Below, one piece after another: positions 41,069 through 49,735 of a DNA stretch of 64,000 nucleotides. This stretch comes from HXMU1420-2 sp017643305 (GTDB taxonomy: Bacteria > Pseudomonadota > Alphaproteobacteria > Rhodobacterales > Rhodobacteraceae), in contig OZ244249.1 in the NCBI GenBank assembly GCA_965217135.1, positions 248,001 to 312,000 of the forward strand, given 5' to 3'. The position numbers and the translations under genes are program-made. The notes beneath the pieces were generated by a model. It worked only from the letters and a program-made list of their open reading frames with translations. It ran no database searches and was not told the DNA's origin. Position 1 is the first letter of the stretch. Every line of letters begins with the position of its first letter.

Positions 41069-41962
41069 TCAAACTTGGCGCATCGGGGAAGACCGCTCAA
41101 TAATCCAATCCAAAAACATTTGAGACCCATAGCTGACGGGACCCTCGGGGTAGGTGATATAGATCGCCTGTTCGGTGTGTTTCTCGATGGGCAATGAGCG
41201 CACCAGACGCCCGTCCTGCAGATATGGAAGCGCGAAAAACTCTGACACCAGCGCATGTCCCATACCATTTGCGGCAAGTTCCAGGGCGGCAATGCTCTGA
41301 TCCACATTGAGCGCCGGGATTTGTCCGGGGGGCGCCAGGTTCTCCTGACGGAAAAATTGGTGCCAGCTGTCGGCCACACCGATGATCTCTATCAAAGGAG
41401 CGTTTCGCAACTCCTCAAGTGTTGCACCACTGGGTTGCAGGCTTGGGTGGCAGACCGGGACAACAGGTGGACGACCTAGCAGCGTCGCACGCTGCCCTGG
41501 CCAATCCCCGTCCCCAAATCGAATTTCGATATCAAGTTGGCTGGATTGGATCGCGCTGGCCCACGTGCCCATATGCAGTTGCATATTGACCTCCGGATAT
41601 CGCGTCCGGAAATCAGGCAACTGCTTCAAAAGCCAGAGCTGCGCAAATGTCGGCAGGCAACGGATCCTCAAGGGGCGCATTTGCCTGGTACCAAAAACAT
41701 CCCGCGTACCCAGCCGAAGGGTTTCGAAAGCTTTAATGACCCAGGGCAGATAAAGCTCCCCCATTGTGGTCAGCTCCATGGGACGTTTTTTGCGGGAAAA
41801 CAATTGATACCCCAAATGCTCTTTGAGCGACCGCACCTGATGACTTACCGCGGCGGGCGTCAGTCCAAGTTCATCTCCGGCATTGGAAAAGTTACCGTTT
41901 TGTGAGGCTGCCGCAAATGCGCGCAGCCAGGGTAAAGGAGGCATATCGTTCATGTGGGGCAC
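41069..41962 (-). CDS. LysR-family transcriptional regulator, GcvA-like
   Basis: A 297-residue LysR protein: PPLPWLRAFAAASQNGNFSNAGDELGLTPAAVSHQVRSLKEHLGYQLFSRKKRPMELT (HTH) and a substrate-binding domain with LRIRCLPTFAQLWLLKQLPDF. It is divergent from a GMC oxidoreductase gene across about 100 nt of AT-rich DNA, the usual arrangement for a LysR regulator of the adjacent operon. A second ATG three codons in could be the start. Confidence 0.9.
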   Translation of the reverse strand: MPHMNDMPPLPWLRAFAAASQNGNFSNAGDELGLTPAAVSHQVRSLKEHLGYQLFSRKKRPMELTTMGELYLPWVIKAFETLRLGTRDVFGTRQMRPLRIRCLPTFAQLWLLKQLPDFRTRYPEVNMQLHMGTWASAIQSSQLDIEIRFGDGDWPGQRATLLGRPPVVPVCHPSLQPSGATLEELRNAPLIEIIGVADSWHQFFRQENLAPPGQIPALNVDQSIAALELAANGMGHALVSEFFALPYLQDGRLVRSLPIEKHTEQAIYITYPEGPVSYGSQMFLDWIIERSSPMRQV

Positions 41963-42062
41963 CTATATTTCAAATTTTTCCTTATATATGTCAAAAAATT
42001 ATTTGTTTATAGAACGCCAGTTGTTCGTGCCAAATACACTTTAAGAGTTGGCAAGGAACGCC

Positions 42063-43673
42063 GTGGAAAACTTTGACTACATCATCGTAGGCGCAGGCTC
42101 CGCCGGTTGCGTTCTGGCGGACCGGTTGAGTGTGTCTGGGCGCTACAAAGTGTTGGTGATTGAGGCCGGTGGACGCGGCAGGTCACCTTGGATTGCTCTG
42201 CCGCTTGGCTATGGCAAGACCTTTTTCGACCCAAAAGTGAACTGGAAATACCAGACAGAGCCGGAGAATGCGCTGGCCGGACGCGCCGGCTACTGGCCAC
42301 GCGGTAAGGGTGTGGGCGGGTCCGGTTCGATAAATGCAATGGTCTATGCGCGTGGGCTGCCGCGGGACTTCGATGACTGGGCAGCAGCGGGAGCGACAGG
42401 CTGGAACTGGGAAACGGTACACCAGACCTATCAAGCAATGGAAACCCGTCTCGACATTAACGGCGGTCGCGAGGGCAACGGACCATTGCATGTGCAGGAT
42501 GTGTCGGATCAGATCCACCCAGTGAACCGGCACTTCTTTGCTGCGGCCAAAGCACTGGGGCTGCCAAGCACCAAGAGTATCAACGGCCGCAACAGTGAGG
42601 GTGCGGCAGCCTACCAGATCAACACCAGCGGCGGCCGCCGGATGCATTCAGCACGGGCCTTCCTGAAGCCTGCACTCAAGCGGGCCAACGTCAAACTGAT
42701 GACCGGGGTGCAGGCCGAGCGGGTCATCTTTGAAGGCACGCGTGCTGTAGCCGTTCAAGTGTTGAGGGATGGGAAAAAGCAAACTCTTCGCGCGGGCCAA
42801 GAAATCATCCTGTCGTCGGGTGCCGTAACCTCGCCTCGGTTGCTGCAGCTTTCGGGTATCGGTCCAGCAGACCTGCTGAAATCTCATGGCATCACACCTC
42901 TATTGGATGTTCCACAGGTGGGCGGAAATCTTCAGGATCATCTGGGTATCGACTATTATTTCCGTGCAACCGAACCGACGCTGAATAACGTGCTGCACCC
43001 GTTTTTTGGCAAGCTCCGCGCAGCACTGCAATACGCGCTGACCCAGCGTGGCCCGTTGTCTCTGTCGGTGAACCAGTGCGGCGGTTTCTTCCGCTCCTGC
43101 CAAGATCAAGCGCAGCCCGACCAGCAGCTATATTTCAATCCGGTGACCTACACCACCACGCCAAAGGGCAAGCGCACAGTGGTGCAGCCCGACCCATTTC
43201 CAGGCTTCATCCTTGGCTTCCAGCCAAGCCGCCCTACTAGTCGCGGCCGTATCGATATCAGCTCCGCCGACCCGGCTGCCCCGCCTCGTATCCGACCCAA
43301 TTCGCTGGCAACCGAAGAGGACCTCGCGCAGGTCGTGGCAGGCGGGCGCTTGTGCCAGCGGCTGATAAGAACTGCAGCTTTGGACGGACTGGTAGAATCC
43401 GCGATGGATCCGGACCTGCGTCAAATGGATGACGACCAGATTCTGTCGGATTTCCGCGAGCGCTGCAGCACCGTGTTTCACCCGGTCGGCACCTGCCGCA
43501 TGGGGCGGGACGCGCAGGACTCAGTGGTCTGTCCGCGCCTGAGGGTGCATGGGCTGCAGGGACTTCGGGTTGTCGATGCCTCGGTCTTTCCCAACCTGAC
43601 CTCGGGCAACACAAATGCTCCGACCATGATGCTGGCGCATCGCGCAGCTGATCTCATTCTGGAGGACGCATGA
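42063..43673 (+). CDS. GMC-family FAD oxidoreductase (choline dehydrogenase-like)
   Basis: The 536-residue flavoprotein has the FAD motif FDYIIVGAGSAGCVLADRLS, the GMC signature WPRGKGVGGSGSINAMVYARG, SSGAVTSPRLLQLSGIGP and the catalytic histidine in CSTVFHPVGTCRMG (about His473), with the conserved C-terminal SGNTNAPTMMLAHRAADLI. It oxidises an alcohol. The GTG at 42063 is chosen (AAGGA 5 nt upstream; family-like MENFDYIIVGAG); a TTG at 42048 is in frame. It overlaps the next gene by ATGA, indicating a two-gene unit with the enolase-family enzyme, likely under the divergent LysR protein. Confidence 0.92.
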   Translation: MENFDYIIVGAGSAGCVLADRLSVSGRYKVLVIEAGGRGRSPWIALPLGYGKTFFDPKVNWKYQTEPENALAGRAGYWPRGKGVGGSGSINAMVYARGLPRDFDDWAAAGATGWNWETVHQTYQAMETRLDINGGREGNGPLHVQDVSDQIHPVNRHFFAAAKALGLPSTKSINGRNSEGAAAYQINTSGGRRMHSARAFLKPALKRANVKLMTGVQAERVIFEGTRAVAVQVLRDGKKQTLRAGQEIILSSGAVTSPRLLQLSGIGPADLLKSHGITPLLDVPQVGGNLQDHLGIDYYFRATEPTLNNVLHPFFGKLRAALQYALTQRGPLSLSVNQCGGFFRSCQDQAQPDQQLYFNPVTYTTTPKGKRTVVQPDPFPGFILGFQPSRPTSRGRIDISSADPAAPPRIRPNSLATEEDLAQVVAGGRLCQRLIRTAALDGLVESAMDPDLRQMDDDQILSDFRERCSTVFHPVGTCRMGRDAQDSVVCPRLRVHGLQGLRVVDASVFPNLTSGNTNAPTMMLAHRAADLILEDA

Positions 43674-44842
43674 GCACGCCCTATTCAATGTCCGGCGCAG
43701 CGCCGGTTTCCAAGCCTCGCGGCAATGACGACACCGAGCCGCGGATAGTGCGGATCGAGACATTCTGCACGCCATTCGTCGGATTTGTTCGGGTTACTGC
43801 CGAGGACGGCACCACGGGCTGGGGCCAAGTTTCTACTTACAACAGCGACCTGACCTGCGAGATCCTGCACCGGCAGGTAGCACCCTGGGCGCTTGGACGC
43901 GGCATGGACGCTTTGGAGGAGGTGATCGCCGAGATACCGCTACGCGAGCACAAATTCCCCGGCAGCTATCTGCGTCGTGCCATGGCGGGTTTGGACACAG
44001 CGGTCTGGGACTGGCGTGGCAAAGCTGCGGAGAAACCAGTGGCTGAATTGCTGGGCGGCTCGGCCGGTCCGCTGCGGGCCTATGGGTCCTCAATGCGGCG
44101 TGACATCACGCCCGAGGACGAAGCCGTACGATTGCAGCATCTACGTGATGATTTCGGCTTTGATGCCTTCAAGGTGCGCGTTGGCGCAGAATGCGGCCAG
44201 GACCGGGACGAGTGGGAAGGCCGCACCGAGGCGATCATCCCTGTAATCCGCAAGGCCATGGGCTCAGACGTAGCGCTGCTGGTGGATGGCAATTCCGGCT
44301 TTGGCCCGGCCCGCGCGGTGGAGGTCGGGCGGATGCTTCAGGACAACGGTTACGAACACTTCGAGGAACCTTGCCCATATTGGGAACTTGAGCAGACCGC
44401 CAAAGTCACTGACGATCTGTCCATCGACGTGGCGGGTGGTGAACAGGATTGGGATCTGCAGCAGTGGAAGCGGATTGTCGCGATGCGGGCCGTAGATATC
44501 ATCCAGCCCGATATCCTTTATCTAGGCGGCATGGTGCGCAGCATGGAGGTGGCCCGCATGGGCCACTTCGCCGACCTGCCCTGCACACCACATGCAGCCA
44601 ACCTGTCGCTGGTCACGCTGTTCACCATGCACCTGCTTCGCGCAGTGCCTAAACCGGGCCGCTATCTGGAATTCTCGATCGAAGGCGATGATTACTACCC
44701 GTGGCAGCGCAATTTGTTCCGGAACGACCCCTTCACCATTACTGACGGCCAGGCAATTGTAACCGATGCCCCAGGGTGGGGGGTGGAAATCTGCCCGGAA
44801 TGGCTAGCCAAATCCACATACAAATGCAGCGAGCACGGATGA
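43670..44842 (+). CDS. Enolase superfamily enzyme, mandelate racemase/muconate lactonizing type (probable sugar-acid dehydratase)
   Basis: The 390-residue protein shows FVRVTAEDGTTGWGQ, the KxR pair (Lys168-Arg170 in FKVRVG), metal ligands Asp206 (LLVDGNSG), Glu232 (HFEEPCP) and Glu258 (VAGGEQD), and a later Asp281/His308 pair (DIIQPDILYLGG, CTPHAANLS). The KxR plus His-Asp dyad is typical of the MR subgroup, which includes acid sugar dehydratases and racemases. It is translationally coupled to the GMC gene. A path from polyol or alcohol oxidation to acid dehydration would suit the pair. No terminator with T-run is seen; CACCCG/CGGGTG lies just after the stop. Confidence 0.9.
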   Translation: MSTPYSMSGAAPVSKPRGNDDTEPRIVRIETFCTPFVGFVRVTAEDGTTGWGQVSTYNSDLTCEILHRQVAPWALGRGMDALEEVIAEIPLREHKFPGSYLRRAMAGLDTAVWDWRGKAAEKPVAELLGGSAGPLRAYGSSMRRDITPEDEAVRLQHLRDDFGFDAFKVRVGAECGQDRDEWEGRTEAIIPVIRKAMGSDVALLVDGNSGFGPARAVEVGRMLQDNGYEHFEEPCPYWELEQTAKVTDDLSIDVAGGEQDWDLQQWKRIVAMRAVDIIQPDILYLGGMVRSMEVARMGHFADLPCTPHAANLSLVTLFTMHLLRAVPKPGRYLEFSIEGDDYYPWQRNLFRNDPFTITDGQAIVTDAPGWGVEICPEWLAKSTYKCSEHG

Positions 44843-45123
44843 TGCACCCGGGCGGGTGATTTCAACCGATTTTCAAAAAGGCATGCAGGGCTTTATTCAC
44901 CCATAATGTAATTTCATCATACTTCTCTCGATCATTTCGAGCAGCCCGCTGTAGAGGCGAAGTAGGCCTACTGCGCCAAACTGGTTCTACCCGTAAAACA
45001 TTGATCCATGGGATCAGTGGTCTTGTGTGAGTTCGCAATTGCTAGGCTGGAAGTGATGTCGCTGCGCGCTTCGTAGATTCAATAACCTGAAATTGATACG
45101 CTACGTTTCGAGGAGATGTATTC

Positions 45124-45849
45124 ATGGAAAAAGTTCTCGCTATTTTGGGAGGTTGCGGTGGGATTGGGCGCCAATTGGTTCGAGAAGCATTGGCATCAGA
45201 ATACACTCCGATCGTATTTGACTTAACCCGATCGATAGAAATGCATCCCTTAGAGGGCGTTGAAACCCACGCTATAGACGCAAGTGATCCAAATGACGTC
45301 ACGCGCGCAATTTCAGGTTTTTCCGGGAAATTGCATGGCTTTGTAAATCTCTGTGGCTTCATGACAGGCGACGAACCACTGTTGTCGCGTGATACGTCGC
45401 AATGGCACGAAACCATCAGTGGGAATCTCGATTCGGCCTTCTTTGCCGCGCGCGCTTTCGCACCCAAGGTAGCAAAGGGCGGGGCGATTGTTCAGGTAGG
45501 ATCGGGCTTGGGTCATTTCGCCCGGCCGGGATATGGACCCTATGCAATTGCTAAGGCCGGTATCGCAGCAATGACAAGGCAGATGGCGATCGAGTTGGCG
45601 CCAGATGTCAGGGTTAATTGCGTTGCGCCCTCGGCGGTAGACACATCCTTTCTGCGTGGCGGGACTGGACGTTCGAACGAAGATGAGACGGTGCGACTGG
45701 ATCTCCATGCCTACGCGTCTGCAATCCCTTTAAAGCGCATAGCCGCCCCTGCAGATGTGACAGGTCCAATCCTCTTCCTATTGTCTGAAAATGCTGCCTA
45801 CATGACCGGGCAAGTTTTGCACGTTAATGGCGGCGCTTATATGCCTTAA
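45124..45849 (+). CDS. Short-chain dehydrogenase/reductase
   Basis: The 241-residue SDR has an unusual cofactor loop (LAILGGCGGIGRQL), FVNLCG, VQVGSGLGHFARPG with the Ser region, and the YAIAK Tyr-Lys pair (PGYGPYAIAKAGIA). The C-terminal AAYMTGQVLHVNGGAYMP is typical. A ribosome site (GAGGAGAT) precedes the ATG. It stands alone between two gene-free stretches of about 280 and 370 nt, so its substrate cannot be inferred; transfer into this region is likely. Confidence 0.88.
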   Translation: MEKVLAILGGCGGIGRQLVREALASEYTPIVFDLTRSIEMHPLEGVETHAIDASDPNDVTRAISGFSGKLHGFVNLCGFMTGDEPLLSRDTSQWHETISGNLDSAFFAARAFAPKVAKGGAIVQVGSGLGHFARPGYGPYAIAKAGIAAMTRQMAIELAPDVRVNCVAPSAVDTSFLRGGTGRSNEDETVRLDLHAYASAIPLKRIAAPADVTGPILFLLSENAAYMTGQVLHVNGGAYMP

Positions 45850-46221
45850 GCGACTTCACTGTAGGTGTTGCCTCATCAAGCAATCCACTAGCTGCGCGGC
45901 ATGGGAGAAAAAGCATCCTGAGCAGTCTTGTCCCGCCGTTCTCCATAGTGCCCGCCTGGGAACCAGTCGCTAAAAGCTTCGATGTCCCACCTGCACTTCT
46001 CGAAGCAGAAGTCTTCATAAGGCGCATAGAAAACGTCGACGCAAGCATGACTATCTAACGAATAAACGGGGGCGATTACCAACTATCGAACCGGCATGGG
46101 AACTTCCAGTTGTCGTTGGACGAAAGTCTACAAGACTTGCTAGAGGTTATTTATAACCATGGTGAACTGAACAAAGTCTCAAAAAGAACCACGATTTTTC
46201 CCAAGTTAAAGGGGGGCTGCG
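45850..46221. other. Gene-poor gap with a possible 3' gene remnant on the minus strand
   Basis: A minus-strand frame at 45888-46082 reads MVIAPVYSLDSHACVDVFYAP, then FCFEKCRWDIEAFSDWFPGG and ends DAFSPMPRS (64 residues). Its composition is protein-like and it looks like the C-terminal end of a longer protein whose 5' part is missing, but I do not recognise the family. No ribosome site is convincing. The rest of the gap, up to the amidase-like gene, shows nothing else. Confidence 0.4.
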
Positions 46222-46860
46222 ATGTCCGAGTCCGTTGAAGAAAACTATGAAAAAGCCGGCTATCACGCCAAGCAGCAATTTGGCAGCAATCCCGCCCTGG
46301 TGCTGGTCGATTTTGCGCAGGCCTATTTCGACCCGGATGCGCCACTATTTGGCGGGGAGGGATGCGTTGCCGCGCGTGATCACGCAAAAAAGTTAGCGGA
46401 AGCCGCCCGAAAAGCGTCCGTGCCAGTCATATTCACCGAGGTCAAATATCAACCGGGTGGCGGCGATGGAGGGGCATTTTACGCCAAGGTTCCGGCATTG
46501 TCCTGTTTTGATGCAGGCCGAGACACGCAGCGGCTGGTCGATGGGCTGTCTGTTGAGCCCGGCGATCTCATGATCACTAAACAGTACCCAAGCGCGTTTT
46601 TCGGGACCTCCTTGGCAGCCACGCTGATGTTCAACAAAGTCGATACTTTAATTATCGGTGGGCTGACCACGTCCGGCTGTGTGCGGGCGACTTGTATCGA
46701 TAGCATTTCTTCAGGTTTCGTGACCCTGATCGCGCATGAAGCCTGTGGCGATCGGGCGGCTGGTCCACACGAGGCCAATCTGTTCGACATGAGTGCAAAA
46801 TATGCCGACCTGATCGGAACAGAAGCCGCAATTGACTATATTGACAACTGTCGGTCGTAA
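46222..46860 (+). CDS. Isochorismatase-like (cysteine hydrolase) amidase family protein
   Basis: The 212-residue protein has the cysteine-hydrolase triad: Asp30 in LVLVDFAQAYF, Lys120 in MITKQYPSAFFGT and Cys153 in GGLTTSGCVRATCID. The pattern matches N-carbamoylsarcosine amidase and maleamate amidohydrolase rather than classical isochorismatases. It would hydrolyse an amide or carbamoyl group in the cytoplasm. A strong ribosome site (AAAGGGGGG) is upstream. It converges on an SDR gene whose promoter carries the cassette F operator. If the neighbouring flavin monooxygenase attacks a heteroaromatic ring, an amidase step would fit (inference). Confidence 0.88.
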   Translation: MSESVEENYEKAGYHAKQQFGSNPALVLVDFAQAYFDPDAPLFGGEGCVAARDHAKKLAEAARKASVPVIFTEVKYQPGGGDGGAFYAKVPALSCFDAGRDTQRLVDGLSVEPGDLMITKQYPSAFFGTSLAATLMFNKVDTLIIGGLTTSGCVRATCIDSISSGFVTLIAHEACGDRAAGPHEANLFDMSAKYADLIGTEAAIDYIDNCRS

Positions 46861-46881
46861 ACGCGCCGAGCAACAGGTCGT

Positions 46882-47691
46882 CTACATCAACTGAGGTGGG
46901 GCACCATGATCATCACGGGCCGCGTCAGGCTTCGCATCATCCCATAGCCGCGCGATGTAGCGCGCACCTGTGATGCCGTTTGAGGCATCGGAACTGAGCC
47001 ACAACGCTGGAGCACGCATGATCGCGGGATCAAGCAGGTTTCCATCCGCACCCATTTTGTTCGGAGATGGTGGAAGCAGGTCCGTATCGGTCGCGCCGCC
47101 TGGAAGCAGAACATTCACATCCACCCCAGTTCCGGCCAGATCAGCGGCCCAAATCCGGCTCGCAGCCTCGAGAAAGGCCTTGGTCGGCCCATAGGGCGCG
47201 TACCCCGCGCGGATCATGGTGATGTCAGAGGTCGAGATATTGATGATCTTTCCAAAACCTTGCTGCAACATCCTTGGGACAGCCGCCCGCGCCATCAGGA
47301 AGGGGCCGTTCGCGTTGGTGTCGACAATCTCAGACCACGCTCTTGCGTCAGCTTCCCAGAACTTCGTAGGCACGGTGTTAAACGTCTCCGATATCGAACG
47401 CATGCCCAGGCCGGCGTTGTTGATCAACACGTCCACACGCCCGAATGCAGCGACGGTGTCGTTTATTGCCCGGATACAGGCTTGATGATCTGTGACATCC
47501 GCTGCAATCGCCAGCGCATCCGCACCCAAGGCATCGCGCATGCCCTGCAATGCATCTGTCTCGGCGCTCCCGGTGATTGCCAAGCGCGCTCCTGCGGCAG
47601 CAAGTGCCAACGCCATTTCCCGGCCCAATCCGCGCGATCCGCCGGTAATCAGAATGACACGGCCATTCAAAGAAGAATACGTCATTTTCAA
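46882..47691 (-). CDS. Short-chain dehydrogenase/reductase
   Basis: A 269-residue classical SDR: ITGGSRGLGREMAL, VLINNAGLGM, INISTSDITMI and the YGPTK catalytic pair (YAPYGPTKAFLEAA). It is divergent from the flavin monooxygenase gene, and the palindromic operator at 47726-47743 lies between, 35 nt from its start codon and overlapping a TTGACG box in its direction. It is thus probably part of the same GntR regulon and oxidises or reduces a pathway intermediate. Confidence 0.9.
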   Translation of the reverse strand: MKMTYSSLNGRVILITGGSRGLGREMALALAAAGARLAITGSAETDALQGMRDALGADALAIAADVTDHQACIRAINDTVAAFGRVDVLINNAGLGMRSISETFNTVPTKFWEADARAWSEIVDTNANGPFLMARAAVPRMLQQGFGKIINISTSDITMIRAGYAPYGPTKAFLEAASRIWAADLAGTGVDVNVLLPGGATDTDLLPPSPNKMGADGNLLDPAIMRAPALWLSSDASNGITGARYIARLWDDAKPDAARDDHGAPPQLM

Positions 47692-47725
47692 ACCCTACCG
47701 GTTACGAATTGCGACCTATACCGTC

Positions 47726-47743
47726 AATTTGTCCAGACAAATT
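47726..47743. promoter_or_regulatory. Palindromic operator for the UTRA-GntR regulator, copy 1
   Basis: The 18-bp inverted repeat AATTTGTC-CA-GACAAATT is identical to the core of the site at 50698-50715. It is flanked on each side by TTGACG boxes pointing outward (CGTCAA at 47722-47727 for the SDR, TTGACG at 47748-47753 for the monooxygenase), so bound regulator could cover both promoters. The TTGTC/GACAA core resembles operators of HutC-subfamily GntR proteins. Confidence 0.85.
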
Positions 47744-47797
47744 TTTCTTGACGGTACACTTGCTGAACTTACCGTCCAAATCACAAGGGAGCTTTGC

Positions 47798-48997
47798 ATG
47801 CAGAATTTGACAGACAGAGTAATTATCGCAGGTGCAGGGCCAGTCGGGCTGGTTGCAGCCGTTTCGCTTCTGGAAAAGGGCATCCCGGTGACTGTTCTTG
47901 AAGCCTCAGCAGATCTGGCCGTCGATTTACGCGCGTCGACCTTTCATCCTCCCACGCTTGATTTTCTGGAAGTGCTCGGGTTGGCGGATGGGCTGATCGA
48001 ACGCGGAATCAAATGTCCCCTCTGGCAATTCCGGGATCGCAAGGAAGGAGAGGTTGCTACCTTCGATCTGGGATTGCTTGCCGGGGAAACAAACCATCCC
48101 TATCGGCTGCAGGCAGAGCAGTGGAAGCTTACCGAAGCTGCGCGGGCACGATTGAGTGCCGAGACGGACGCGGAATTGATCACCGATATCGTTGTGGAAG
48201 ATGTGAGCCAGGATGGTGACGGCGTAACCGTAACAGCCCGTCGAGCGACCGGCGAAGTGGAGACGTTCCGGGCTGCCTATCTCATAGGTGCGGATGGCGC
48301 ACGCTCGACCGTCCGAAAATCCACTGGCGTGGCTTTTCCCGGCCTGACGATTCCCGAGATTTTTCTGTCGCTCTCAACGCCGTTCAGATACGACCAAGCG
48401 ATCGAAGGTCTCGCGGACATCTGCTACATCTCCGATCCCGATGAATGGCTGGTCCTCTTGCGCACTCCGACACTTTGGCGGGTTCTGTTCCCAACCGATC
48501 CAAATTTGAGTGATGAAGAAATCCTAGACCCCGTACGGATTGAGGAGCGCATGCAATCGTTATTGCCCTGCGCGCCCTACGAGATCGCGCACAAGACCGC
48601 CTATCGCGTGCATGAACGCGTGGCGGATGCTTATGTGCATGGAAGGATTTTCCTTGCTGGCGACGCAGCCCATCTGAACAATCCGCTTGGCGGCATGGGG
48701 ATGAATGGAGGGATCCACGATGCCGTGAACCTTGCGGAGAAACTCGCTGAGGTTTGGCGCGGTGCAGACCCGGATCTCATGCGACGCTATGAGCGCCAGA
48801 GACGCAAGGTGGCCATCGAGACCGTACAAGCCCAGGCTTTGCGAAATCGCTCAGTCCTCAATGAGACTGACCCTGAAAAGCGCCGCGCGTATCACGATGA
48901 CCTACGCGCGACAGTCGATGATCCCAAGAGACACTTTGCCTATGTCATGCGCTCTTCGATGATCCAATCGCTCCGCGATTTGGAGACTGTGAGCTGA
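47798..48997 (+). CDS. FAD-dependent aromatic-type monooxygenase (class A)
   Basis: The 399-residue flavoprotein shows the dinucleotide motif VIIAGAGPVGLVAAVSLLEKG, a RASTFHPPTLDFLEVLGL substrate-loop segment, AYLIGADGARSTVRKSTG (DG motif) and FLAGDAAHLNNPLGGMGMNGG (GD motif). Such enzymes hydroxylate, and sometimes decarboxylate, aromatic or pyridine acids using NAD(P)H. The frame is open from 47492, but the ATG at 47798 with AAGGGAG upstream is the natural start. The regulator gene follows after 3 nt. It is the likely first catabolic step for the compound taken up by the TAXI system of the cassette. Confidence 0.92.
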   Translation: MQNLTDRVIIAGAGPVGLVAAVSLLEKGIPVTVLEASADLAVDLRASTFHPPTLDFLEVLGLADGLIERGIKCPLWQFRDRKEGEVATFDLGLLAGETNHPYRLQAEQWKLTEAARARLSAETDAELITDIVVEDVSQDGDGVTVTARRATGEVETFRAAYLIGADGARSTVRKSTGVAFPGLTIPEIFLSLSTPFRYDQAIEGLADICYISDPDEWLVLLRTPTLWRVLFPTDPNLSDEEILDPVRIEERMQSLLPCAPYEIAHKTAYRVHERVADAYVHGRIFLAGDAAHLNNPLGGMGMNGGIHDAVNLAEKLAEVWRGADPDLMRRYERQRRKVAIETVQAQALRNRSVLNETDPEKRRAYHDDLRATVDDPKRHFAYVMRSSMIQSLRDLETVS

Positions 48998-49000
48998 GCC

Positions 49001-49735
49001 GTGACGCAGCCAACGAAAACGCCGCGCTACGCAGAAATTCTAAAGGTGCTTCAAGACGAGATTGCGTCTGGTGAACACCCGGTCGGCGCGTTGCTGCCCA
49101 GCGAAACGTCTCTGTGCAAACGCTTTGGTGTCAGCCGGTTCACCGTCCGTGAAGCTTTGCGCCGCCTGCAAGATGACGGTTTGGTCTCACGCGTTCAAGG
49201 CGCAGGCAGCCGTGTGCTGCGCGACACGCCGACGGGCGCCTTTGTGCAAAACTACCGGTCGATGTCGGACCTCACACAGTTTGCCGAGGAAACCAAACTC
49301 GAGGTGCTTGGTGAGACCAAAACTATACTCGACCCGGCTCTAGCGAGCCGGGTCGGCGGCAATGCCGGGGAAACTTGGCTGAGCATCTGGGGCGTGCGAC
49401 ACATGCCAAATGGCGATCCCTTGGCGCTTGTCGAAAGTTACGTTCCACAGAGGTTTGCGGAGATAGCTCCGCATCTCGCGCGCGGCGCAGGCCCAATTTA
49501 TGCAGGGCTGTCCAATGCCGCGAGCGAGCCAGTTATTGACGTGCAACAAGAGACTCAAGCTCTGCCTGCCTCACTAAAAGTGGCTCAGGCGCTCGGTCTA
49601 GGGGTGGGTGCACCGACACTTTGCATCTTACGGCGCTACTCCAGCGCCAGCGGGACACTCATAGCGTCGTTCAATTGGCATCTGGGAGGTGATCGTTACA
49701 TCCATCGGACCCGGATTGGATTAGGGAAAAACTAG
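49001..49735 (+). CDS. GntR-family regulator, HutC/UTRA subgroup
   Basis: The 244-residue protein begins with a GTG start. The HTH spans about residues 7-72 (YAEILKVLQDEIASGEHPVGALLPSETSLCKRFGVSRFTVREALRRLQDDGLVSRVQGAGSRVL). A UTRA effector domain follows (EVLGETKTILDPALASRVG, HMPNGDPLALVESYVPQRF, FNWHLGGDRYIHRTRI). It is co-transcribed with the monooxygenase, 3 nt apart, and its stop codon overlaps that of the convergent lyase gene. HutC-type proteins bind short GT-N-AC palindromes; the two AATTTGTCCAGACAAATT sites are its probable operators, giving autoregulation. Confidence 0.92.
   Translation: MTQPTKTPRYAEILKVLQDEIASGEHPVGALLPSETSLCKRFGVSRFTVREALRRLQDDGLVSRVQGAGSRVLRDTPTGAFVQNYRSMSDLTQFAEETKLEVLGETKTILDPALASRVGGNAGETWLSIWGVRHMPNGDPLALVESYVPQRFAEIAPHLARGAGPIYAGLSNAASEPVIDVQQETQALPASLKVAQALGLGVGAPTLCILRRYSSASGTLIASFNWHLGGDRYIHRTRIGLGKN

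Noticed and set aside
44846..44859. Terminator after the enolase-family gene (CACCCG/CGGGTG)
   Set aside because: The stem is short with a 2-nt loop and no T-run follows, so it is not reported as a terminator.
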